Assembly (NCBI RefSeq): GCF_019968605.1
Contig: NZ_CP082966.1
Span: 1,723,001 to 1,787,000, forward strand
Length of the DNA stretch: 64,000 nucleotides
Reading direction: 5' to 3'
DNA from: Polaribacter litorisediminis
GTDB lineage: Bacteria > Bacteroidota > Bacteroidia > Flavobacteriales > Flavobacteriaceae
Shown piece after piece: positions 57,869 to 64,000 of this stretch. How positions within the stretch are numbered: the first letter of the stretch is position 1; every line of letters begins with the position of its first letter. The translations under genes were made by a program, and so were the position numbers. Below the pieces are notes generated by a model. The model ran no database searches and was not told the origin of the DNA. It was given only the letters and a program-made list of their open reading frames with translations.

Positions 57869-59464
57869 TTAAATGTAATTATAGGCTGATAATGTTAAAA
57901 ATTCTTGATACTCTTTTGATAGCACTAATTCATCAAATAAAGTAATTGCTAATTCAAATTTTCCTTTGGAAAAATGATGTTCGCCAACTAATTTTTTAAT
58001 TTTTATCAATTCTTCTTTTTTTAATTGTTGATACATTTCTTCTCCAAAAAAACGTCCATCCTCTAATTGAACCTTATTGTGTAACCAAAGCCAAACTTGT
58101 GTTCTAGAGATTTCTGCTGTTGCAGCATCTTCCATTAAATTATAAATTGCGGCGGCTCCATTTCCTCGCAACCAACTTTCCAGATACAAAATACCTACGT
58201 TAATATTTTTACGAACTCCATCTTCTGTAATGGTTCCTTTTGGCAACTCAACCAAATCCTCAACACTTACATGTACATCATTTCTTTTTACATGAATTTG
58301 ATTTTTTGTCACCATATGTTCATTAAAAACATTCATTGCCACCGCAACCAAATCTGGATGTGCTACCCAAGTGCCGTCATGACCGTTTTTTACTTCTTGC
58401 TCTTTATCTGCTCGTACTTTTGCAAAAGCAATATTATTAGCAATTTCATCATTTTTAATCGGAATTTGTGCTGCCATTCCACCCATTGCATGGACATTTC
58501 TTTTATGGCACTTTTGAATAACGCTTAAAGAATATGCTTTCATAAAAGGTGTTTTCATGGTTACTTGATCTCTATTAGGTACCATAAAATTTTTATGATT
58601 TCTAAACTTTTTGATGTAAGAAAAAATATAATCCCAACGGCCACAGTTTAAACCAGCCATGTGATTTCTTAACTCATAAATAATTTCATCTAATTGAAAG
58701 CTTGCGGTAATTGTTTCTATTAAAACTGTTGCCTTAATGGTATTTTGCGGAATATTTAAATAATTTTGCGCAAATACAAAAACATCATTCCACAATCTTG
58801 CTTCTAAATAGTGTTCTAATTTTGGTAAATAAAAATAAGTTGCCGAATTTTGGGCTTGTAACGCTTTTATATTATGAAAAAAATACAATCCGAAATCTAC
58901 CAAAGAACCAGACATTTGCTCACCATGAATCAAAAAATGTTTTTCATTTAAATGCCATCCTCTTGGCCTCACCAATAAAGTTGCAGTTTCTTTGTTTAAT
59001 TGATACGTCTTGTCTTTTTTCTCATTGTAGAATGAAATAGTTTTGTTGATGGCATCCCTTAAATTAATTTGACCCTGTAAATTATTATGGATGTTGGGCG
59101 AATTACTATCTTCAAAATCTGCCATAAAAGTTTTGGCGCCAGAATTCAAAGCATTAATCACCATTTTACGATCTACAGGCCCTGTAATTTCTACTCTTCG
59201 GTTTAATAAATCTTCTGGTAACGGCGCACAAACCCATTCAGATTCTCTAATATTTTTGGTTTCTTCTGGAAAAGAAGGATAGTTTCCTGCATCAAAATAA
59301 GCCTGCTCAACCTCTCTTTCTTCGAGTAACTTGAGTCTTCTTTCATTAAATTTTTCGTGTAGTTCTAACAAAAATAATTGAGCTTCATTTGTTAAAACAT
59401 CTTGATAATCATCAATTTTAAAACCTTTAAAACTGATTTCTTTTGTACTAATATTTTCCTCCAT
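57869..59464 (-). CDS. aceB: Malate synthase A
   Basis: Malate synthase condenses glyoxylate with acetyl-CoA to malate, the second shunt reaction. The 531 residues match the AceB (A-form) length. Visible motifs are TFMADFEDSNSP (about residues 113-124), LLVRPRGWHLNEKH, FYLPKLEHYLEARLWND, the AGLNCGRWDYIFSYIK stretch and the C-terminal SWLRGNGAAAIYNLMEDAATAE (in part). It heads the aceBA operon. The promoter region lies opposite the ScfR-type regulator gene and contains a perfect palindrome over its -33 box. Confidence 0.96.
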   Translation of the reverse strand: MEENISTKEISFKGFKIDDYQDVLTNEAQLFLLELHEKFNERRLKLLEEREVEQAYFDAGNYPSFPEETKNIRESEWVCAPLPEDLLNRRVEITGPVDRKMVINALNSGAKTFMADFEDSNSPNIHNNLQGQINLRDAINKTISFYNEKKDKTYQLNKETATLLVRPRGWHLNEKHFLIHGEQMSGSLVDFGLYFFHNIKALQAQNSATYFYLPKLEHYLEARLWNDVFVFAQNYLNIPQNTIKATVLIETITASFQLDEIIYELRNHMAGLNCGRWDYIFSYIKKFRNHKNFMVPNRDQVTMKTPFMKAYSLSVIQKCHKRNVHAMGGMAAQIPIKNDEIANNIAFAKVRADKEQEVKNGHDGTWVAHPDLVAVAMNVFNEHMVTKNQIHVKRNDVHVSVEDLVELPKGTITEDGVRKNINVGILYLESWLRGNGAAAIYNLMEDAATAEISRTQVWLWLHNKVQLEDGRFFGEEMYQQLKKEELIKIKKLVGEHHFSKGKFELAITLFDELVLSKEYQEFLTLSAYNYI

Positions 59465-59491
59465 AATTAGATTTTTTTAATTTCTACACTG

Positions 59492-59499
59492 CAATAGTA
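59492..59499 (-). promoter_or_regulatory. Probable -7 box of aceBA
   Basis: The minus strand reads TACTATTG, one mismatch from TAnnTTTG. A TTG (plus-strand CAA, 59520-59522) lies 20 bases upstream as the -33 element, and the palindrome at 59522-59535 begins on it. Confidence 0.5.
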
Positions 59500-59521
59500 T
59501 AAAATATTTTTAAACTCCACA

Positions 59522-59535
59522 AGCGAACGTTCGCT
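59522..59535. promoter_or_regulatory. Palindromic operator between aceB and scfR-type gene
   Basis: AGCGAACGTTCGCT is a perfect 14-base palindrome, GC-rich against its surroundings. It touches the -33 TTG of the aceBA promoter. A half-site, ATTCGCTA, recurs at 59564-59571, just before the -7 box of the divergent regulator gene. The layout fits repression or activation of aceBA plus autoregulation. Confidence 0.65.
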
Positions 59536-59579
59536 AAATTGTAAAAAAACTTTATTTTAATTCATTCGCTATTTATTCA

Positions 59580-59587
59580 TATCTTTG
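59580..59587 (+). promoter_or_regulatory. -7 promoter box of the scfR-type gene
   Basis: TATCTTTG matches TAnnTTTG and lies five bases before the ATG at 59593. The mRNA is predicted to be leaderless or nearly so. Confidence 0.6.
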
Positions 59588-59592
59588 ATTTT

Positions 59593-61077
59593 ATGATAAT
59601 AGAAGACGAATACATTCGATTAATCTTTGGTTTAAAACTGAAACAAATTAGGACAGAGAAGAATCTTTCTCTTTTTGGTTTGGCAAAATTATCTGGGCTT
59701 TCTAAGTCTTATTTAAATGAAATTGAAAAGGGAAAAAAATACCCTAAAACTGATAAAATCTTATTGCTTTCTGAAAGCTTAGAAGTTCCTTATGACCATT
59801 TTGTCTCCTTAAAATTGGATAAAAATCTTGCGCCAATTGGCGAAATTTTACAATCTAAAATTTTAAAAGAAATTCCGTTAGAGCTCTTTGGTATTAAAGA
59901 AAACAACTTAATTGATATTATTGCAAATGCCCCTGCAAAAGTAAATGCATTTATAAGCACCATTATAAAGATTGCTCAAAACTACAACTTAACAAGAGAA
60001 AGTTTCTTTTTAGCGTCTTTGCGCTCTTACCAAGAAGCGCATAATAATTATTTTGAAGACATTGAAATCGCTGTTGAGAAATTTGCTAATTCGTATCATA
60101 TAGACTTATCAAAAAGAATAAAATCTGTTGATTTAGAAGAAATTTTAATCGAAGAATTTGGCTATACTATTAATGATCATGAACTTTCTAAATATGATAA
60201 TTTAACTGTTTTAAGGAATATTTATATCCAAAAAAAGAAAATACTTTTAATAGACAGAAATATTTCTGAAGCACAAAAAACATTTATTTTCGCTAAAGAA
60301 TTGGCGTATAATCATCTAAAAATTAAAGATAGACTTTACACCTTTCCTTGGATTAAATTTGAGAATTTTGACCAGGTTTTAAATAATTTTACAGCTTCTT
60401 ATTTCGCTGGTGCTTTAATTATTCCTAGAGAAATTCTAACAGAAAAACTCACAAATTTCTTTGAACTTAAAGAGTGGAAACCTTTAAAATTACATCAAAT
60501 AATTAATCATTTTAATTGTTCTCAAGAAACTTTTTATCAGCGTTTAACTAATATTTTGCCCAAGTTTTTCAAAATCAAAAACTTATTTTTCCTGCGCTTT
60601 ACGCACAAAGAGCATCAATCGGAATACAAATTAAGTAAAGAACTACACATTACACAGCAACAAGCTCCGCATGCCAATAGAAATAATGAACATTACTGCA
60701 GACGCTGGGTCGCTATTAAAATGATTCAAGATTTAGAAAACTCATCAAAAGAAAGAGCCACTTTTGGCATTCAAATTTCGTCCTATGAAAATCAAAAAAA
60801 CGAATATTTGGTGCTTTCTTCTGCAACACCAGATCCTTTTAAAAAAGACATCAACAGAAGTGTAACCGTCGGAATGTTGCTTTCACCTCATTTAAAAAAG
60901 AAACTTAAGTTTTTAAATGAAAACACTTTTCAGAAAAATATTGTTGGCGTAACTTGTGAGACTTGTGGGGTAAAAAATTGCGCAGAAAGAATTGCAGCAC
61001 CCATCCGTTTAGAAAAAGAAAACGAACATAAAGAAATTGCCGAAACAGTTGACAATATTATTAATTCTTACAATTAA
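59593..61077 (+). CDS. ScfR/RamB-type short-chain fatty acid regulator
   Basis: The 494-residue regulator has an N-terminal XRE helix-turn-helix (about residues 12-65, LKQIRTEKNLSLFGLAKLSG then SKSYLNEIEKGKKYP). An IrrE/ImmA-like middle region follows (about 200-300) with a degenerate peptidase helix (FIFAKELAYNHL). The C-terminal DUF2083 domain has a Cys cluster (GVTCETCGVKNCAERIAAP). This is the architecture of ScfR regulators and corynebacterial RamB, which control acetate and propionate metabolism, including aceA/aceB. It is divergent from aceBA with a palindrome between, so it most likely controls the glyoxylate shunt and itself. Acyl-CoA is the probable effector. Confidence 0.88.
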   Translation: MIIEDEYIRLIFGLKLKQIRTEKNLSLFGLAKLSGLSKSYLNEIEKGKKYPKTDKILLLSESLEVPYDHFVSLKLDKNLAPIGEILQSKILKEIPLELFGIKENNLIDIIANAPAKVNAFISTIIKIAQNYNLTRESFFLASLRSYQEAHNNYFEDIEIAVEKFANSYHIDLSKRIKSVDLEEILIEEFGYTINDHELSKYDNLTVLRNIYIQKKKILLIDRNISEAQKTFIFAKELAYNHLKIKDRLYTFPWIKFENFDQVLNNFTASYFAGALIIPREILTEKLTNFFELKEWKPLKLHQIINHFNCSQETFYQRLTNILPKFFKIKNLFFLRFTHKEHQSEYKLSKELHITQQQAPHANRNNEHYCRRWVAIKMIQDLENSSKERATFGIQISSYENQKNEYLVLSSATPDPFKKDINRSVTVGMLLSPHLKKKLKFLNENTFQKNIVGVTCETCGVKNCAERIAAPIRLEKENEHKEIAETVDNIINSYN

Positions 61078-61115
61078 AATTTTCTTATTTTAGCCTATAC
61101 TAACAAAAATTTTTT

Positions 61116-62744
61116 ATGGATATCAACTTCAATAAAAACGAAGATTACAACAAACTTTTAGTGTCTGATTTAAAAAGACGTTTTGCCAAAGTAAAATTAG
61201 GCGGTGGTCAAAAAAGAATAGACAAACATCACGAAAAAGGAAAAATGACTGCTCGAGAAAGAGTTGATTATTTATTAGATAGCAAAGCTAAATCGATTGA
61301 AATCGGTGCTTTTGCAGGTCAAGATATGTACGCCGAACATGGCGGCTGTCCTTCTGGAGGTGTTGTTGTTAAAATAGGATACATTAAAGGTAAGCAGTGT
61401 ATTGTAGTTGCCAATGACGCTACTGTAAAAGCAGGCGCCTGGTTCCCTATTACCGGAAAAAAGAATTTACGGGCACAAGAAATATCCATAGAAAATAGAT
61501 TGCCAATTATTTACTTAGTAGATTCTGCTGGAGTTTATCTACCTATGCAAGATGAAATTTTTCCTGACAAAGAACATTTTGGACGTATTTTTAGAAACAA
61601 TGCTGTAATGAGTAGCATGGGAATTACACAAATTTCTGCTGTTATGGGAAGTTGTGTTGCGGGTGGTGCTTACTTACCAATTATGAGCGACGAGGCTTTA
61701 ATTGTAGATAAAACTGCTAGTATTTTTCTTGCTGGAAGTTACCTTGTAAAAGCTGCTATTGGCGAATCTATTGACAATGAAACTTTAGGAGGCGCCACGA
61801 CACATTGCGAAATTTCTGGGGTTACAGATTACAAAGCCAAAGATGATAAAGATGCTCTTGATAAAATAAAATTTATTGTTGATAAAATCGGCGATTATGA
61901 CAAAGCTGGTTTTAGTAAAACCGAATCTTTTCCTCCCAAAGAGAAAGAGGATGATATTTTTGGAATTCTGCCAAAAGAGCGAAATGCTCAATATGACATG
62001 TTAGAAATTATTAAGCGTTTGGTCGATAATTCTGAATTTGAACAATACAAAGAAGGCTATGGACAAACCATTTTAACAGGGTATGCAAGAATAGATGGTT
62101 GGGCTGTAGGTATTGTTGCCAATCAGCGAAAATTAGTAAAAACTAAGAAAGGAGAAATGCAGTTTGGCGGAGTTATTTACAACGATTCTGCTGATAAGTC
62201 AACCCGATTTATTGCCAATTGTAATCAGAAAAAAATACCTTTAGTTTTCTTACAAGATGTTACTGGTTTTATGGTAGGATCTAAATCAGAACATGGCGGT
62301 ATCATAAAAGATGGTGCAAAAATGGTCAATGCTGTAAGCAATTCTGTGGTTCCAAAATTCACTATTATAATCGGTAATTCTTATGGTGCAGGAAATTATG
62401 CCATGTGCGGTAAGGCGTACGACCCAAGATTAATTGTTGCTTGGCCAAGTGCAGAACTCGCGGTGATGAGTGGTAATTCTGCTGCGAAAGTTTTATTACA
62501 GATAGAAACAGCATCACTTAAAAAACGTGGAGAAGAAATTACGCCTGAAAAAGAAGCTGAACTTTTTGATAAAATAAAATCACGTTACGATAACCAAGTA
62601 TCTCCTTATTACGCAGCGGCAAGAATTTGGACCGATGGCATTATCAATCCGTTAGACACCCGAACTTGGATTTCTATGGGAATTGAAGCTGCAAACCATG
62701 CTCCTATTGAAAAGAAATTTAACATGGGCGTTTTACAGGTCTAA
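61116..62744 (+). CDS. Acyl-CoA carboxylase beta subunit (biotin-dependent carboxyltransferase)
   Basis: The 542-residue carboxyltransferase resembles methylcrotonoyl-CoA and propionyl-CoA carboxylase beta chains. Visible features are GGGQKRIDKHHEKGKMTARER (in part, about residues 28-46), LVDSAGVYLPMQDEIFPD, SCVAGGAYLPIMSDE (N-lobe oxyanion), QDVTGFMVGSKSE, and GNSYGAGNYAMCGKAYDPR (C-lobe). The pattern VYLPMQDEIFPDKEHFGRIF favours the methylcrotonyl-CoA type, but the specificity is inferred. The alpha subunit (biotin carboxylase/BCCP) gene is not adjacent. It starts 38 bases after the scfR-type gene on the same strand, so it may share its control. Confidence 0.88.
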   Translation: MDINFNKNEDYNKLLVSDLKRRFAKVKLGGGQKRIDKHHEKGKMTARERVDYLLDSKAKSIEIGAFAGQDMYAEHGGCPSGGVVVKIGYIKGKQCIVVANDATVKAGAWFPITGKKNLRAQEISIENRLPIIYLVDSAGVYLPMQDEIFPDKEHFGRIFRNNAVMSSMGITQISAVMGSCVAGGAYLPIMSDEALIVDKTASIFLAGSYLVKAAIGESIDNETLGGATTHCEISGVTDYKAKDDKDALDKIKFIVDKIGDYDKAGFSKTESFPPKEKEDDIFGILPKERNAQYDMLEIIKRLVDNSEFEQYKEGYGQTILTGYARIDGWAVGIVANQRKLVKTKKGEMQFGGVIYNDSADKSTRFIANCNQKKIPLVFLQDVTGFMVGSKSEHGGIIKDGAKMVNAVSNSVVPKFTIIIGNSYGAGNYAMCGKAYDPRLIVAWPSAELAVMSGNSAAKVLLQIETASLKKRGEEITPEKEAELFDKIKSRYDNQVSPYYAAARIWTDGIINPLDTRTWISMGIEAANHAPIEKKFNMGVLQV

Positions 62745-62756
62745 AAAAATATTGCT

Positions 62757-63833
62757 ATGAAAAAGAACATGCTATTATGGTTTGTTTTCATTAGTTTGAA
62801 TTCTTTGGGCCAGAAAAAAATTCATCCGTTAGAAACAGAAAACAATTACGTTAAACTTTCTATTTATAAAAAAATATCTAGCGAAAAACTCACTAAAAAA
62901 GACTCTGCTAACTTTAAATTTATCAAAGGAGATACTTTAGTTTTTGTAAAGAATTTAAAAAAATTAATTCGAAAAAGCTCGAGAAATAAAAATGCCTCCT
63001 TAATGCATGCAAGTCGAGCTTATATGCCTTTACATCAATACAAAAAAAGGCACTCAGAAATAATTACCAAACAAGATTCCTTAAACTTTAGGCTTAAAGA
63101 CAAAGACACTTTAATTTTAATAAGTAACAAAAAATTTTATCAAAATAAGCAAGGAGTTTCCATTCCCTACGAACCTAAAGGTGATGAATTTTTGAAGGTG
63201 TATACCGATATCGTTTATAAAAAATATCAAAATACAAACAACACGAATCAAAAAACGAGGGAATATATGCGCTTATGGAAAAAACTTATCAAAATATATT
63301 TTGCACCTGGCTTGCATTCTTACTACAAAAAGGCTATCCAACAAGAAGTAAAAAAACTATCGAGTATAGATTCTTTACAAATACTGTATACCAAAAACAT
63401 CAAAGAATCAAACTATATTATTTATCAAATTAACGATGAAAATTCAACAAGATATTCAAAGGAAATAAAAGGCAATAATGCGCTAGATTATTATCTTTTT
63501 TGGAATAATGGACGAATTTATGATGCTAAACTAGCCATCAATCTTAAAAATACCGACGAGGATAAAAAGATTATTGGTAATCATTTAATTCAATATTTTT
63601 ATCAAACGTTAGGTAGATTTTTTACAACCTCTACACTGCCTTGTAAAAGTATATTTTCTAGTTGTACATCAGACAGCAAACAACTTACAAAACAAGATTT
63701 AGAACTTCTTAAATATCATTATTCTTATGGTATTTGCAAATTTACAGATCTTAAAACTTTTGAAGAAAATCATGCAAAAGCAAAAGAAGTTTTAAAAAAC
63801 GGTGGTCAGATGTTATTCACTCATCTTGATTAA
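62757..63833 (+). CDS. Secreted protein of unknown function
   Basis: The 358-residue product has a signal peptide ending NSLGQ. Residues 20-140 contain two similar segments built around TKKDSANFKFIKGDTLVFV and TKQDSLNFRLKDKDTLILI, an internal repeat of about 70 residues. Residues 170-345 form a mixed alpha/beta domain ending LKYHYSYGICKFTDLKTFEE. It contains three Cys that might pair. I did not recognise the family; a protease-like fold related to DUF2927 is conceivable but unproven. It starts 12 bases after the carboxylase stop. Confidence 0.7.
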   Translation: MKKNMLLWFVFISLNSLGQKKIHPLETENNYVKLSIYKKISSEKLTKKDSANFKFIKGDTLVFVKNLKKLIRKSSRNKNASLMHASRAYMPLHQYKKRHSEIITKQDSLNFRLKDKDTLILISNKKFYQNKQGVSIPYEPKGDEFLKVYTDIVYKKYQNTNNTNQKTREYMRLWKKLIKIYFAPGLHSYYKKAIQQEVKKLSSIDSLQILYTKNIKESNYIIYQINDENSTRYSKEIKGNNALDYYLFWNNGRIYDAKLAINLKNTDEDKKIIGNHLIQYFYQTLGRFFTTSTLPCKSIFSSCTSDSKQLTKQDLELLKYHYSYGICKFTDLKTFEENHAKAKEVLKNGGQMLFTHLD

Positions 63834-63885
63834 AATTCAAAAGTAATTTATGATTATTATCACAATTAGTCATTTTTTTATATCT

Positions 63886-63893
63886 TATTTTTG
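63886..63893 (+). promoter_or_regulatory. -7 promoter box of pta
   Basis: TATTTTTG is an exact TAnnTTTG match, 17 bases before the ATG at 63911. Confidence 0.5.
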
Positions 63894-63910
63894 CCATAAA
63901 TTTTCATAAA

Positions 63911-64000
63911 ATGAGTAAAGCTATTTATATAAGTACTATAGAGTCTAACAGCGGTAAATCTTTAATTTCTTTAGGAATTTTAAGAATGATGTTAAATCAA
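63911..64000 (+). CDS. pta: Phosphate acetyltransferase, N-terminal fragment (runs off window)
   Basis: Thirty codons are visible, beginning MSKAIYISTIESNSGKSLIS. This matches the BioD-like P-loop N-terminal domain of long (about 700-residue) bacterial Pta enzymes, which interconvert acetyl-CoA and acetyl phosphate. ackA would be expected beyond the window. The assignment rests on a short stretch; a free-standing BioD-like ATPase is the alternative. Its position beside the glyoxylate-shunt block fits an acetate-metabolism neighbourhood. Confidence 0.75.
   Translation, partial: MSKAIYISTIESNSGKSLISLGILRMMLNQ

Overview
The window is a continuous stretch of an AT-rich chromosome from a marine-type member of the Flavobacteriaceae (Bacteroidota). 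A Polaribacter-like organism is my best guess, but that is an inference. The evidence is: Bacteroidota -7 boxes of the form TAnnTTTG in front of many genes, almost no Shine-Dalgarno sites, a type IX secretion (T9SS type B) protein, a TonB-dependent receptor paired with a DUF4249 lipoprotein, small families I associate with Flavobacteriaceae (DUF6095, DUF6495, CAL67264-type), and the tsaE-ald and murQ-DUF6095 pairs. I see no rRNA, tRNA or CRISPR array.

Layout. 1-2356 (minus): 5' part of a large leucine-rich-repeat surface protein that runs off the left edge. 2.5-6.25 kb: housekeeping genes (tsaE, ald, trmH-like, cobB). 6.67-10.25 kb: a signalling locus with a stand-alone histidine kinase, a FIST/NosP-like protein, an H-NOX haem protein and a receiver-only regulator; it looks like a dual nitric-oxide sensing unit. 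10.4-14 kb: a decayed receiver / membrane-HEAT / YaiO-barrel operon with two separate frameshifting lesions, and a divergent Hpt gene. 14-18 kb: a COG2509 flavoprotein, then a RimK cluster (retropepsin-like protease, ATP-grasp ligase, AstE/aspartoacylase-like enzyme). 18-24.3 kb: a lipase-like hydrolase, trmD, a GT2/GT39 pair split by an IS110-family element, and rplS. 24.3-25.4 kb: a 1.1-kb gene-free stretch holding three MITE copies of two families. 25.4-35.1 kb: monomeric isocitrate dehydrogenase; an HlyD / FtsX-type permease / TolC export set; a TonB receptor with a DUF4249 lipoprotein. 35.3-44.7 kb: murQ, DUF6095, a gene remnant, a basic secreted protein, a FadL-type porin, ettA, lpxD and an FadH-type enoate reductase. 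44.8-48.8 kb: a redox/electrophile-stress block (two pirins, MarR, a UXX-star/glutaredoxin-fold protein, an FMN reductase, OsmC). 48.8-56.1 kb: an unknown membrane protein, a Nudix hydrolase and a 1531-residue T9SS protein. 56.1-61.1 kb: the glyoxylate shunt (aceB-aceA) with a divergent ScfR/RamB-type regulator and a palindromic operator between them. 61.1-64 kb: an acyl-CoA carboxylase beta subunit, an unknown secreted protein and the start of pta.

The main carbon theme at the right end is acetate and short-chain acyl-CoA use: glyoxylate shunt, its regulator, acyl-CoA carboxylase and pta. The most unusual features are the combined NosP/H-NOX locus; the two MITE families, one with clear 9-bp target duplications; the IS110 element with a structured 3' non-coding tail that may be its bridge RNA; the recently broken HEAT/YaiO operon; a sirtuin that has lost its zinc cysteines; a UXX-star protein with His at the redox position; and matching promoter-overlapping palindromes in the MarR block.
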